From NCBI RefSeq assembly GCF_000725385.1, contig NZ_CP008884.1:2418001-2482000 (forward strand): a stretch of DNA of 64,000 nucleotides. Direction: 5' to 3'. The notes under the pieces were generated by a model. It was not told the DNA's origin. It searched no databases and saw only the letters and a list, made by a program, of their open reading frames with translations. Positions 1 through 11,579 of this stretch are shown here, in pieces (position 1 is the stretch's first letter; each line of letters begins with the position of its first letter). Made by a program: the position numbers and the translations under genes. This stretch comes from Dyella japonica A8 (GTDB taxonomy: Bacteria; Pseudomonadota; Gammaproteobacteria; Xanthomonadales; Rhodanobacteraceae).

Positions 1-1893
1 AACGTGGCATCGCTGTCCACCTCGACCTCGAGCGGCATTGCCTCGTTGTCCACCTCGACCTCGACCGGTCTGAGCGCGGCCAACAGCAATATCGTTTCGC
101 TATCGAGTGGCCTGAGCACGACCAACAGCAACGTGGCGTCGCTGTCGACCTCCACCTCGACGGGCTTGAGCACGGCCAACAGCAATATTGCGTCGCTGTC
201 CACCTCGACCTCGAGCGGTATTGCCTCGCTGTCCACCTCGACCTCGACGGGTTTGAGCACGGCCAACAGCAATATCGCTTCGCTCTCCAGCGGCCTGAGC
301 ACGACCGATAGCAACGTGGCGTCGCTGTCGACCTCGACCTCGGCTGGCTTGAGCACGGCCAACAGCAACATTACGTCGCTGTCCACCTCGACCTCGAGCG
401 GCATTGCCTCGCTGTCCACGTCGACTTCGACGGGTCTTAGCACGGCAACCAGCAATATCGCCTCGTTGTCTAGCGGCCTGAGCACGACCAACAGCAACGT
501 GGATTCGCTGTCGACCTCGACCTCGACGGGCTTCGCCTCGCTGTCGACCTCGACCTCGACGAGCTTTGCCCAGACCGTACAGTATGACGACCCGAGCCAT
601 ACCAAGGTCACTCTGGGTGGCTTTGGTACCGGCGCGGCACCGGTCATCCTGACCAACGTCGCTGCCGGTGTGAACCCGACGGACGCAGTGAACTTCTCCC
701 AGCTCAGCTCGCTGTCGACCTCGACCGCGGCCGGCCTGGCGTCGCTGTCCACCGGTATCAATTCGTTGAGCACCAACACCAGTGGCATTGCTTCGCTGTC
801 GACCAGTGTGGCGTCGCTGTCGACTTCGACCTCGACAGGTATCACGTCGCTGTCCACTGGCTTGAGCACGACCGACAGCATCGTGGCTTCGCTGTCCACG
901 GGCGGTGGTGGGGGTGGTGGCGGTGATGTAGCATCGCTGTCGACCTCGACCTCGACGGGCTTTGCCTCGCTTTCGACCAGCGTGAGCACCAACGCAGGCA
1001 ACATTGCCTCGTTGTCGACGGGCATGAATACGATGGGGGGCGCTGTTTCCTCCATGTCGACGGCCGTAGTGGAGATTACCGCTCTGGTCAATGGCATGCC
1101 GGGCGTCTGTAAGGTGGTCAACGGCGCCATGACTTGCTCAGTGGATAGCAGCAAGCCGGCCACGGCCAGCGGCGAAGGCGCCATTGCGCAGGGTATTAGC
1201 GCCAATGCTCAGGGCCAGGGTGCCATCGCGTATGGTTCCAATGCCCAGGCAATGACCGCCGGCTCTGTAGCCATCGGTGAGGGTGCCCAGGCCAATGGCG
1301 ATCCGACAGTGGCTATTGGTCTTCACGCGGTCGCAAACGGCAGCAACAGTGTGGCCCTGGGTTCCAATAGCAAGGCCTATGGTGTGGGCAGCGTCGCCAT
1401 CGGTGCCAATAGCCAGGCGCTGGGTGTGGGCAGCATGGCCATGGGTCTGAACAGCGTGGCCAGCGGCAACAACAGCGTGGCGATTGGTTCGGGCTCGATT
1501 GCAAACGCCGATAACACGGTTTCCATGGGTTCGGAAGGTAACGAGCGTCGTATCACCAACGTGGCGCCGGGCGTTAACCCGACGGATGCGGCAACGGTGG
1601 GTCAGGTGACCAACCAGATCAACCAGCTGAATAGTCAGGTGAACAACTGGGCCAACAACACCTACTCGGGTATCGCGATGGCTGGCGCATTTGCAGCTAT
1701 CCCCCAGGTTGAGAAGAACGACCGTTTCAACGTGGGCGCAGGCATTGGCAACTACGTGGGCAAGACGGCGCTTGCCGTAGGCTTCGGTGCTCGTGTGAAC
1801 GAGCACACCCAGTTGCGGTTCGGCCTGAGCTCTGCGACGGGCGGTGGTAACCAGCACCTGATGCTCAACGCTGGCGTCGGCTTCTCCTGGTGA
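1..1893 (+). CDS. Trimeric autotransporter adhesin, C-terminal part (5' end outside window)
   Basis: The frame is open from the first base, so signal peptide and N-terminus lie upstream. In window residue numbers, 1-195 are Ser/Thr/Asn repeats built on SLSTSTS and GLSTANSN; about 218-236 is a neck-like motif (NVAAGVNPTDAVNFSQL); 237-360 are more SLSTSTS stalk with eight glycines in a row at 301-308. Cys370 and Cys379 form a close pair. About 390-512 are YadA-head-type repeats (VAIG, VALGSNS, AIGANS), a second neck (RITNVAPGVNPTDAATVGQV) follows, and the last 90 residues match the YadA membrane anchor, ending in Phe-Ser-Trp. The family forms homotrimeric surface fibres exported through their own beta-barrel by type V secretion and binds host or abiotic surfaces. 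The DUF2827 genes directly downstream suggest modification of the fibre. The family is certain; the ligand is unknown. Confidence 0.95.
   Translation, partial: NVASLSTSTSSGIASLSTSTSTGLSAANSNIVSLSSGLSTTNSNVASLSTSTSTGLSTANSNIASLSTSTSSGIASLSTSTSTGLSTANSNIASLSSGLSTTDSNVASLSTSTSAGLSTANSNITSLSTSTSSGIASLSTSTSTGLSTATSNIASLSSGLSTTNSNVDSLSTSTSTGFASLSTSTSTSFAQTVQYDDPSHTKVTLGGFGTGAAPVILTNVAAGVNPTDAVNFSQLSSLSTSTAAGLASLSTGINSLSTNTSGIASLSTSVASLSTSTSTGITSLSTGLSTTDSIVASLSTGGGGGGGGDVASLSTSTSTGFASLSTSVSTNAGNIASLSTGMNTMGGAVSSMSTAVVEITALVNGMPGVCKVVNGAMTCSVDSSKPATASGEGAIAQGISANAQGQGAIAYGSNAQAMTAGSVAIGEGAQANGDPTVAIGLHAVANGSNSVALGSNSKAYGVGSVAIGANSQALGVGSMAMGLNSVASGNNSVAIGSGSIANADNTVSMGSEGNERRITNVAPGVNPTDAATVGQVTNQINQLNSQVNNWANNTYSGIAMAGAFAAIPQVEKNDRFNVGAGIGNYVGKTALAVGFGARVNEHTQLRFGLSSATGGGNQHLMLNAGVGFSW
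4..498 (+). repeat. 183-bp tandem coding repeats in the adhesin stalk
   Basis: Two full 183-bp units (133-315 and 316-498) and a partial one (4-132) follow each other in frame; each encodes 61 residues made of 18+11+18+14 residue sub-blocks. Copies differ at only a few bases. Such near-identical in-frame units can expand or contract by recombination without breaking the frame, changing fibre length. Confidence 0.9.
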
Positions 1894-1912
1894 TGTAAGT
1901 GCGTAATACGTC

Positions 1913-1938
1913 GGGGCCCTGCGTAAGCAGGGCCCCTT
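1913..1938 (+). terminator. Hairpin terminator after adhesin
   Basis: A perfect 10-bp stem (GGGGCCCTGC / GCAGGGCCCC) with a GTAA loop begins 20 bases after the adhesin stop. The T-tract is only TT, so termination may be partial and some transcription could read into the DUF2827 genes. Confidence 0.6.
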
Positions 1939-2012
1939 AGGCCGTCCTTCACATCGTCTGCGGTGTGGAGGGCGGTATTTTTGTTGATAGGCCCCGACGA
2001 ACTGGTGTGACC

Positions 2013-3161
2013 ATGAGTGTTTCTGACCCCACCGCAGCGCAGCTGCGCGTAGGCATTACCATTGGACTGTCTAGCCCATCAGAGACGCTCTGGAACAATG
2101 GCATCAAGCAGAACGCCATCTATCTTGCGGAAACCCTCAAAGGTTGCCCCAATGTGGCGTCGGTCGTTCTGGTCAACACCACCCCTATTTCATTAGCCGA
2201 AGGCGTGTCCTGGGACGTTCAGCGCTGGCCGGTTCGTTCATTTGCCGACTGCAAGGACGAGCTCGATGTACTGATCGAGCTGGGCGGCCAGATCGATGCC
2301 CAGGCGACGGATTACCTCAAGCAGCAGGGCACACATCTCGTGTCTTATTGCTGCGGTTTCGAATATGTGCACGCGATGGAGGCCATGATCTTCCGGCGGC
2401 CATCGTGGGGTTACAACCTTTTCATCAACCAGCGCTATGACGCAGTTTGGATGGTGCCCCAGGTAGATCACATCAGCCGGCACTATTTTCAAACGTTGCG
2501 TCGACAAGAGGCGCGCCCCGTGCCGTTTGTGTGGTCTCCGTTGGTGCTGGATCAGCGTTGCCGCGAACTGGATCGCCCGGCCGAGTATGCACCGCGCCCA
2601 GGGCCGCGCCGACTGAGCGTGATGGAGCCCAATCACGACGTGGTGAAATTCTGCCTTTATCCCATCCTGATTGCCGAGGAGGCGTATCGAGCGCGGCCAC
2701 AGGACATCGGGTTCCTGCACGTCGCCAACGCCCTGTCACTGGCGAACGAAAGCCCGGAATTTGTTTCGCTGATGAATCATCTGGATCTGGTGAGGGACCA
2801 TAAGGCGGCCTTCGTGGGAAGGTTCGATACACCTCGGTTCCTAAGTGAATTTACCGATGTGATGATCTCTCACCAGTGGGAAAATCCGCTCAATTACTTC
2901 TACTTCGATGTGACCTGGCTTGGCTATCCGTTGGTGCACAACGCATCGATGTGCCGGGACCTGGGGTATTACTACCCGGACAACGATGTACCCGCGGGAG
3001 CCAGGATGCTGTTGCAAGTCCTGGAGCAGCATGACGAGCAGTGGGAGGACTATCGCCGCCGTCAGCGCACGCTCATCACCCGTCATCTGCCGCAAAACAA
3101 ATCGGTTATTGCAAGCTACGCGAATTTGTTGGCCGAACTTCGGAGCAAGAGGCCGATATGA
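2013..3161 (+). CDS. DUF2827 family protein, paralogue 1 (putative glycosyltransferase)
   Basis: A 382-residue protein of the DUF2827 family. ATG 2013 is preferred because family similarity begins just after it (LRVGITIGL); an in-frame extension to 1965 is possible. Motifs shared with the next two genes are GIKQNAIYL near the N-terminus, ELDVLIELGGQ in the middle, MEPNHDVVK near residue 204, WENPLNYFYFD near 289, then GYPLVHN and YYYPDND. The two-lobed layout with a conserved His/Glu/Asn-rich C-terminal half recalls GT-B glycosyltransferases; that relation is inference, not shown. No signal peptide or membrane segment is seen, so it is cytoplasmic. It sits directly after the adhesin and its stop overlaps the next start. 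By eye, its third codon positions are less GC-rich than those of the housekeeping genes. Confidence 0.85.
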   Translation: MSVSDPTAAQLRVGITIGLSSPSETLWNNGIKQNAIYLAETLKGCPNVASVVLVNTTPISLAEGVSWDVQRWPVRSFADCKDELDVLIELGGQIDAQATDYLKQQGTHLVSYCCGFEYVHAMEAMIFRRPSWGYNLFINQRYDAVWMVPQVDHISRHYFQTLRRQEARPVPFVWSPLVLDQRCRELDRPAEYAPRPGPRRLSVMEPNHDVVKFCLYPILIAEEAYRARPQDIGFLHVANALSLANESPEFVSLMNHLDLVRDHKAAFVGRFDTPRFLSEFTDVMISHQWENPLNYFYFDVTWLGYPLVHNASMCRDLGYYYPDNDVPAGARMLLQVLEQHDEQWEDYRRRQRTLITRHLPQNKSVIASYANLLAELRSKRPI

Positions 3162-4327
3162 TGGGCGTCCAACGTGATCGTATCAATGTTGGCATCTCGG
3201 TTTTCGCGGTCGCCGGTGCTCATTTGTGGGCGAGTGGGCTAAACCAGAATCTGGCATTCCTGGTGATGCTGCTTCGTCAGAGTAAGCGCGTTGGGCGCAT
3301 TGTGCTGCTCAACGGCGGTGATCTTCCTGAGCTGCCTGAGGGTCTGGATCTCGGCATACCTGACGTGCCGATGGTGAAGCCCGAAGAGGTCACCTATGAG
3401 CTTGATCTGGTGATCGAAATGGGTGCGCAGCTTTCGCTGGAATGGCTGAGGCACGTGCGCGCGCTGGGCACGAAGATAGTCACGTTCTTCGTTGGCCACA
3501 CCTTTTCTGATCTGGCCGAAGCCCCCATGTTTCGCCAGCACGTCGGCCATATTTTCAATCAGACACCCCGGCATGAAATTTGGACCTTGCCGCATCACAT
3601 GAAGACCAGCGGTGCGTTGCTGCGGACCCTTGGCCGTGTGCCAGTGCATGCGGTGCCGCATATCTGGGCGCCTACCTTCATTGAGCGCCGGATGCGTGAC
3701 CTGCAGACGACGGGGTACGAATTTGGGTTTCGGCCGACATCGTTGCAGAAGGAAGGGCGGGGCTGGCGCGCTGCCATTTTTGAGCCGAACATCTCGGTCG
3801 TGAAGAACTGCACGATTCCCATGCTCGTGTGCGAGCAGGCCTATCGCACCGATGCCGCCTCGATCGACCTGATGATGGTGATGAACACGTTTCACATGAA
3901 GGAGCACCCGACCTTCAACCGATTTGCGACGAATCTGGATCTGACTCGCCACGCGCGTGCGAGCTATGAGCCAAGGATGGATTTTGTCGACTGCATGGCA
4001 CGCCATTCAATGAATGCAGTCGTATCGCACCATTGGGAGTGCGACATGAACTACCTTTACTACGACGCATTGTTTGGTGGTTATCCGTTGGTGCACAACT
4101 CGCGTTTCCTGCGAGAGCACAATGCGGGGTTTTACTATCCGGAGTTTGATGCACGAGCTGGCGGCGCCTGCCTGGTTGACGCTCGCCGGTATGATGCCAA
4201 TTACTGGGGTGACTACACGGCCAAGGCAAATCAGCTTCTTCAGTATGTTTCGCCGATGCGCGAGGCCAATATTCAGGCATTCATGCAGCGCATCGATGCG
4301 CTTCTTGATCGTGCGGAGGCTGCATGA
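3158..4327 (+). CDS. DUF2827 family protein, paralogue 2 (putative glycosyltransferase)
   Basis: A 389-residue cytoplasmic paralogue of its neighbours. ATG 3158 overlaps the previous stop as ATGA and follows a GGAG/AGAGG ribosome site inside the upstream gene; ATG 3161 is an equal alternative. Conserved blocks are GLNQNLAFL, ELDLVIEMGAQ, IFEPNISVVK, HWECDMNYLYYD, GGYPLVHNS and YYPEFD. It differs from copy 1 through most of the variable surface, which would fit different substrates or donor sugars rather than a recent duplication. Function is unproven. The adhesin context suggests cytoplasmic modification of the Ser/Thr-rich passenger before secretion. Confidence 0.85.
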   Translation: MMGVQRDRINVGISVFAVAGAHLWASGLNQNLAFLVMLLRQSKRVGRIVLLNGGDLPELPEGLDLGIPDVPMVKPEEVTYELDLVIEMGAQLSLEWLRHVRALGTKIVTFFVGHTFSDLAEAPMFRQHVGHIFNQTPRHEIWTLPHHMKTSGALLRTLGRVPVHAVPHIWAPTFIERRMRDLQTTGYEFGFRPTSLQKEGRGWRAAIFEPNISVVKNCTIPMLVCEQAYRTDAASIDLMMVMNTFHMKEHPTFNRFATNLDLTRHARASYEPRMDFVDCMARHSMNAVVSHHWECDMNYLYYDALFGGYPLVHNSRFLREHNAGFYYPEFDARAGGACLVDARRYDANYWGDYTAKANQLLQYVSPMREANIQAFMQRIDALLDRAEAA

Positions 4328-5466
4328 GCGATAGTGGTATGCGACGCAGGCAGGCGGATCGCTTGCGTGTCGGCGTGACTTTGCATTTGCGTGAGAACGC
4401 CCAGTCGATCTGGGAGAACGGCATTTTTCAGAATTGCCTGTTTCTTGTGCAGTTGTTGCAGCGAAGCCCTGTTATTGAGCGTGCGGTGCTTGTGATTGCA
4501 GGTGACGGAAAGACGCCTCACCCATCCATGATGATGGATGAAATTGGCGTTGAAATGATTGACGTCCATGCGGCTTTCCGTGAGCTCGATGTGGTCATCG
4601 AGATGAGTGCACAACTCGGTGATGACTGGGTAAAAGCATTTCGCGAGGACGGCGGACGCTATGTGTGGATGAAGGTTGGCAACGACTACGTAATCGACAT
4701 TGAGCGTGCGATGTTTGACAAGCCGCACGCGGGCTTGGCGAGCGACAAGCCCTATGACGCGGTGTGGACGATCCCGGAATACGAGCATAGCTGCCGCGAT
4801 TATTTCTCGATGATGGCGCGCGCCCCGCTCAGCATCGTGCCACATCTATGGACACCTTATTTTTTTGATCGTGCAGTCGCCAGGTTGCCGCCTCAGCACT
4901 CTTGGGGCTATCAGCCGGGCAAGCAGCGCTGGCGCGTGTGTGTGTTCGAGCCCAATGTGTGCATGGTCAAAACCTCGGTGATTCCCATGCTTGCCTGCGA
5001 AGAGGCATACCGCGCGCAACCGGGCATGCTCGAGAACCTGCGCGTATGCAATACATTGCATTTAAAGGAGCATGAGAAATTCTTGCACTTTGCGCGCAGC
5101 CTTGATGTCGTAAATCACGGCCTGGCGAGTTTCGAGGGGCGTTTCCCTACGGCAGATTTCATGGCCCAGTTCGGCGATTGCGTCATCTCCCATCATTGGG
5201 AGAACGGCCAGAACTATCTTTACTACGAGGTTCTGTACGGAGGCTATCCGTTGATCCACAACTCCACATTCATCAAGCAGTGGGGTTACTACTACAGTGA
5301 GTTTGATTGTGCAGAAGGTGGACGGGCGCTGCTTGAGGCCTTTCGGCGGCACGACTCCGAACTTGATGCTTATCGCCACAATGTGCGCGGCCTGCTGGCT
5401 GCACTGGACACGGCCAACCCAGAGAACGTGATGGCCTATACGCGGGAGTTGCAACGATTGTATTGA
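4324..5466 (+). CDS. DUF2827 family protein, paralogue 3 (putative glycosyltransferase)
   Basis: A 380-residue third paralogue. ATG 4324 overlaps the previous stop as ATGA, with GGAG seven bases upstream, so translation is probably coupled. Blocks are GIFQNCLFL, ELDVVIEMSAQ, VFEPNVCMVK, LHLKEHEKF, HHWENGQNYLYYE, GGYPLIHNS and YYYSEFD. It is closer to copy 2 than to copy 1 across the central part (both carry the LKEHxxF and FEPN blocks). No membrane segment. It ends the operon; no clear intrinsic terminator follows in the next 400 bases. Same inferred role as the other two. Confidence 0.85.
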   Translation: MSDSGMRRRQADRLRVGVTLHLRENAQSIWENGIFQNCLFLVQLLQRSPVIERAVLVIAGDGKTPHPSMMMDEIGVEMIDVHAAFRELDVVIEMSAQLGDDWVKAFREDGGRYVWMKVGNDYVIDIERAMFDKPHAGLASDKPYDAVWTIPEYEHSCRDYFSMMARAPLSIVPHLWTPYFFDRAVARLPPQHSWGYQPGKQRWRVCVFEPNVCMVKTSVIPMLACEEAYRAQPGMLENLRVCNTLHLKEHEKFLHFARSLDVVNHGLASFEGRFPTADFMAQFGDCVISHHWENGQNYLYYEVLYGGYPLIHNSTFIKQWGYYYSEFDCAEGGRALLEAFRRHDSELDAYRHNVRGLLAALDTANPENVMAYTRELQRLY

Positions 5467-5910
5467 GGCTTCTCCATGCGCATCCTCAGACCGACTAGGC
5501 GATTTGCATGGCGCGAGCGGGTGGGCGGTCCGCGCATGACAGGCCTTTATCATGATCAGTCCAACAAAGGCCTCGGACCAGAGGGCGACAGCGATGTATT
5601 GCGGAAGCGGCTTTCCGCTTTTTGGAAACCATGTGCCGTGCCTGCCCGAGTTCTTCCGCGGTCCCGTACGACACCATGCCCCGAGACCATGAAGGGCAGG
5701 CGCTCCTCCCTGTTCGAACCTTATTGGAAGGCGGCTGGCCGTCGCACCGAGGGTGGGATGGTTAGGCTCTTCCCAGGGCGAGGTGCCGGGGGGAGGGGAT
5801 TTCCCGAGGCGGGGGCCGGTGAAGGGGCATTCGCCGGGTGCGAGCGAAGCAAGGGCGGCCGGGGCCGGCCGCCTGATTAGGCAGGCGTGCCTTTTCAGCG
5901 TATCTACAAC
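5467..5910. other. Gene-free spacer
   Basis: About 440 bases after the DUF2827 operon. Open frames exist here, but none has a credible ribosome site, codon bias or recognisable domain. No repeat of the two extragenic families is present. It may hold the 3' end of the operon transcript. Confidence 0.5.
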
Positions 5911-5911
5911 G

Positions 5912-5940
5912 AAAAAGGCCACCCGCAAGGGGTGGCCTTT
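5912..5940 (-). terminator. Terminator of tRNA-Val
   Basis: Read on the minus strand, an 11-bp stem (AAAGGCCACCC / GGGTGGCCTTT) lies directly downstream of the tRNA and runs into a five-base T-tract. Confidence 0.8.
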
Positions 5941-5949
5941 CGAATTCGG

Positions 5950-6024
5950 TGGTGGGCGATGCAAGGATCGAACTTGCGACACCTGCCGTGTGAAGGCAGT
6001 GCTCTACCGCTGAGCTAATCGCCC
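5950..6024 (-). tRNA. tRNA-Val (anticodon CAC)
   Basis: The minus strand folds into a full 75-nt cloverleaf: acceptor GGGCGAT/ATCGCCC, D-arm with AGCGGTA loop, anticodon stem CTGCC/GGCAG with loop TTCACAC (anticodon CAC, reads GUG), T-arm with TTCGATC, and an encoded CCA end. No integrase or att-like duplication is seen beside it. Confidence 0.97.
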
Positions 6025-6123
6025 GCCGAGCGCGCAAATATACGGGGTGTGGGGTAGGTGGTCAAGCCTCCCCCCTGTAAAAAGTCGCTGAGACGGCAGT
6101 TGATTGAAAGGTGAGTGAGTACA

Positions 6124-6498
6124 ATGCTCGGCTTTTCAGCTATCGGCGGCCCGTCCATGGACTTCCTGACCCACCAGCTCGACCACATCCTCGGGGCCAT
6201 TCATCGGTTCGAGCTGACGCCCTGGAAGATGGTCGGTTTCCTCGGGTCGGTGATGTTCACCAGCCGCTGGTTCGTGCAGCTGTACTACACGCGCAAGCTC
6301 AAGCGCGTGGTGATGCCGCTGTCATTCTGGTGGCTGTCGGTGATTGGCAGTGCGCTGCTGCTGTCGTACTTCATTTTTGGCAAGAACGACTCGGTGGGCA
6401 TTCTTTCCAATTTCTTCCCGTCGTTTGTGTCGGTGTACAACCTGGTGGTGCACATGCGGGAGATGAAGCGGCGGTCGCTGGTGGAAAGCGAAGTCTGA
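6124..6498 (+). CDS. LAB_N domain membrane protein
   Basis: A 124-residue small membrane protein matching the lipid-A-disaccharide synthase N-terminal domain family (LAB_N). It has three hydrophobic segments, roughly residues 30-50, 62-84 and 88-106, with family-typical SRWFVQLYYT, PLSFWWLSVIGSALLLSY and SVYNLVVHMRE. Despite the name, this stand-alone form is not LpxB; it is usually found near lipid glycosyltransferases and its role is unknown. ATG 6124 follows AAAGGTGAG; GTG 6115 and ATG 6157 are in-frame alternatives. It is divergent from tRNA-Val and convergent with the methionine synthase operon. Confidence 0.8.
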   Translation: MLGFSAIGGPSMDFLTHQLDHILGAIHRFELTPWKMVGFLGSVMFTSRWFVQLYYTRKLKRVVMPLSFWWLSVIGSALLLSYFIFGKNDSVGILSNFFPSFVSVYNLVVHMREMKRRSLVESEV

Positions 6499-6545
6499 GG
6501 GGCAGCACGACGAGCAAGTTCACGGGGATCGGCGGGGCGCTGCGG

Positions 6546-6609
6546 TCGCGCACAGGGTGCGCTCCCACCAGGTCACCGTAACCCCTGTGGGAGCGCACCC
6601 TGTGCGCGA
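6546..6609. repeat. Family A extragenic palindrome doublet (copy 1)
   Basis: Two inverted 23-bp arms (GTGGGAGCGCACCCTGTGCG plus three bases, and its complement) at 6546-6568 and 6587-6609. The same arms recur at 13.1, 30.6 and 47.1 kb. The form matches REP doublets, which are mobilised in trans by a RAYT transposase; no RAYT gene is in the window. It lies between convergent genes and may also stop transcription. Confidence 0.85.
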
Positions 6610-6624
6610 CTGGCGCTGGCGATA

Positions 6625-9309
<2,685 letters not shown>

Positions 9310-9390
9310 GCGGTTTCCGCCTCGCCCGGGTAAGGCGAGGATAAGGGGGAGGGGGCGGGGACGGGGGGCGTCAGGTCGCTACACGGCCCT

Positions 9391-9495
9391 TCACCGTCAT
9401 TCCCGCGAAAGCGGGAATCCAGTGCCTCTGCTCTGCTCCCAGTGGCAGCAAAGGCAAAAGACGCTGGATTCCCGCTTTCGCGGGAATGACGGTGA
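9391..9495. repeat. Family B inverted repeat pair (copy 1, inside the metH operon)
   Basis: Two perfectly complementary 32-bp arms, 9391-9422 and 9464-9495, each itself palindromic around CCCGCGAAAGCGGG. The pair lies between the two methionine synthase genes, where the transcript would form a long stem. Confidence 0.9.
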
Positions 9496-9547
9496 GGGGG
9501 ATGCGGGGGCGCGTAGTCGCTGGCCATGCATGGAACAGCACCGAGCA

Positions 9548-10627
9548 TTACGCGGCTGCCTGCGCTTCGTCTGGAAGCGCGCGCGGTGCAACATCACGCA
9601 CCGCGTCGGCAATCGCCTTGATATGCGACGGCGTGGTTCCGCAGCAACCACCCACCATGTTGAGCAGCCCATCGCGGGCGAAGCCGCCAATCACGGCGGC
9701 CATCTGCTCGGGTGTTTCGTCGTACTCGCCGAACGCATTGGGCAGGCCGGCGTTCGGGTGCGTGCTGACAAAGCAGGTGGCCGCTTGGGCCAGCACTTGC
9801 ACATGCGGGCGCAGGTCCGCCGCGCCGAGTGCGCAATTGAGCCCCACGGAAATCGGCCGCGCGTGCTGCACGGAGTAGTAGAACGCTTCGGCCGTCTGGC
9901 CGGAAAGCGTGCGGCCGGAACGGTCGGTGATGGTGCCCGAGATCATTACCGGCAGGCGCGCGCCGCGCTCGCGGAACAGTTCGCTGACGGCGAACAGCGC
10001 GGCCTTGGCGTTGAGCGTGTCGAAAATGGTTTCGACCATGATCAGGTCGGCGCCGCCATCGATCAGGCCGGCGGCGGACTCGGTGTAGTTCGCCACCAGT
10101 TCTTCAAAGGTGACGTTGCGGAAGCCTGGGTCGTTGACGTCCGGCGACAGCGACGCGGTGCGGCTGGTGGGCCCGAGCACGCCGATGACGAAGCGCGGTT
10201 TGTCCGGCGTCTTCGCCTCCATGGCGTCGCAGGCGGCGCGGGCCAGGCGCGCGCCTTCCAGGTTCAGCTCGTAGGCAAGGTGTTCCAGGTGATAGTCGGC
10301 CTGGCTGATGCGCGTGGAGTTGAAGGTGTTGGTTTCGATCAGGTCGGCACCGGCCTCCAGGTAGGCCCGGTGTACGCCAAGGATGATGTCCGGCGTGGTG
10401 AGGGTGAGCAGGTCGTTGTTGCCCTTGAGGTCGCAGCCGCCCGGGTGGTCGTGCGCGTGTGCGCTGTCGTGGCCGTCCACGAAGCGTTCGCCGCGGAACG
10501 CGGTTTCATCCAGCTGGTGGCCTTGCAGCATGGTGCCCATGCCGCCGTCGATGATCAGGATGCGTTCGCGCAGGCCCTTTTCCAGCAGGGCGACGCGGTC
10601 GGGATGCAGCCAGGGCAGGGTGCTCAC
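9548..10627 (-). CDS. metH: Methionine synthase N-terminal component (homocysteine S-methyltransferase domain)
   Basis: A 359-residue homocysteine-binding barrel equivalent to residues 1-350 of full-length MetH. The N-terminal [11 protein letters not shown], the zinc ligand in GLNCALGA (about residue 264) and the Cys pair in [11 protein letters not shown] (about 324) are all present, so the zinc site is complete. It starts at GTG 10627 behind GAGGATT. It lies 16 bases after the regulator gene and upstream of the B12 component on the same strand, so the three probably form one operon. The product must act together with the separate cobalamin protein; alone it has no methyl donor. Confidence 0.93.
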   Translation of the reverse strand: MSTLPWLHPDRVALLEKGLRERILIIDGGMGTMLQGHQLDETAFRGERFVDGHDSAHAHDHPGGCDLKGNNDLLTLTTPDIILGVHRAYLEAGADLIETNTFNSTRISQADYHLEHLAYELNLEGARLARAACDAMEAKTPDKPRFVIGVLGPTSRTASLSPDVNDPGFRNVTFEELVANYTESAAGLIDGGADLIMVETIFDTLNAKAALFAVSELFRERGARLPVMISGTITDRSGRTLSGQTAEAFYYSVQHARPISVGLNCALGAADLRPHVQVLAQAATCFVSTHPNAGLPNAFGEYDETPEQMAAVIGGFARDGLLNMVGGCCGTTPSHIKAIADAVRDVAPRALPDEAQAAA

Positions 10628-10643
10628 GGTGTAATCCTCGTCT

Positions 10644-11570
10644 TTAGGGCTTGCGCGCGAGCAGGCTGATCACTTCGAAGTGCGGCGCCTTGCGCTCACG
10701 GCTGAGGCGGGTACAGCTCAAGGCTTCCAGTCCGGCCTTTTGGGCGTAGCCCGTCAGTTCGTCGTGGGAGAAGCCAAGGTTGCGATGGTCGAAGGGCTCC
10801 ACCACGGCGCGGTGGTCGTGCTTGCCCAGGGTTACGGCGAGCAGCCGGCCGCCGCTGCGCAGCACGCGCGCGGCCTCGGCCACGGCCTTGGCCGGGTGTT
10901 CGGCGTAGGTGAGGGCGTGCAGCATCAGCACAAGGTCGAAGCGGCGTTCGCCCAGGTCCAGCGCATGCATGTCGCCCTTGAGCACTTCCACGTTGCCGAA
11001 CGGCTTGAGGCGCTGCGCGGCGGCTTCCACCACGCGCTCGCTGCTGTCGATGCAGACGATGGAGTGCGCATGTGGGGCCAGCAGTTCGGCGGTGATGCCG
11101 TCGCCGGAGGCGATGTCGAGCACGTCGCCGGTTTCCAGCAACTGCAGCAGCGAGCGGGCCAGGGTTTCCCAGGTGCGGCCCGGGGAGTAGTGGCGCTCCA
11201 TGTCGCCGGCCACGGTATCGGCCCAGCCTTCTTCGCTGGCGCGCTGGGCGAGTACGCCGGGCAGGCGCCCGGCGTCTTCGCGCAGCAGCGCGTCGTCGAT
11301 GTTGTCGCGCAGGGATTTGAGCAGCACCTGCAGGTGCTCGTCGGTTTCGCCGTTGGCGCGGTAGTAGGCGGAGACACCGGCGCGGCGATCGCGCACCAGC
11401 TCCGCCTCCTTGAGCTTGGCCAGGTGGGTGGAGACGCGCGGCTGGGCCAGGTGGAGCACGGCCGCAAGCTCGGCCACGGTCAGCTCCTCGCGATCAAGCA
11501 GGGCGAGCAGGCGCACCCGGGTAGGGTCCGCCAGCAGGCGCAGGACACTCGAGGCGGTGGCCAGGTCCAT
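10644..11570 (-). CDS. ArsR-family regulator fused to a SAM-dependent methyltransferase domain (SahR-like)
   Basis: A 308-residue protein. Residues 1-95 are an ArsR winged helix ([35 protein letters not shown]) without the metal-binding cysteines of ArsR/SmtB sensors. Residues about 140-290 are a class I methyltransferase fold ([15 protein letters not shown]). Fusions of this type include SahR, which senses S-adenosylhomocysteine and represses methionine-cycle genes in other proteobacteria. First place in the metH operon fits that role well, but the effector here is inferred. It starts at ATG 11570 with AAGGA upstream; an inverted repeat that could be its operator lies 10 bases further upstream. 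Confidence 0.85.
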   Translation of the reverse strand: MDLATASSVLRLLADPTRVRLLALLDREELTVAELAAVLHLAQPRVSTHLAKLKEAELVRDRRAGVSAYYRANGETDEHLQVLLKSLRDNIDDALLREDAGRLPGVLAQRASEEGWADTVAGDMERHYSPGRTWETLARSLLQLLETGDVLDIASGDGITAELLAPHAHSIVCIDSSERVVEAAAQRLKPFGNVEVLKGDMHALDLGERRFDLVLMLHALTYAEHPAKAVAEAARVLRSGGRLLAVTLGKHDHRAVVEPFDHRNLGFSHDELTGYAQKAGLEALSCTRLSRERKAPHFEVISLLARKP

Positions 11571-11579
11571 TGTTATCCT

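Noticed and set aside
133..498. Repeats considered as a CRISPR array
   Set aside because: Units are 183 bp, contiguous, in frame and encode a stalk; no spacers and no cas genes.
5476..5880. Possible 134-codon gene after the DUF2827 operon
   Set aside because: No ribosome site, Arg/Gly/Pro-rich composition and no recognisable domain.
5950..6024. tRNA-Val as an integration site of a genomic island containing the adhesin locus
   Set aside because: No integrase gene and no duplicated tRNA 3' end was found in the window, although the adhesin locus looks compositionally different.
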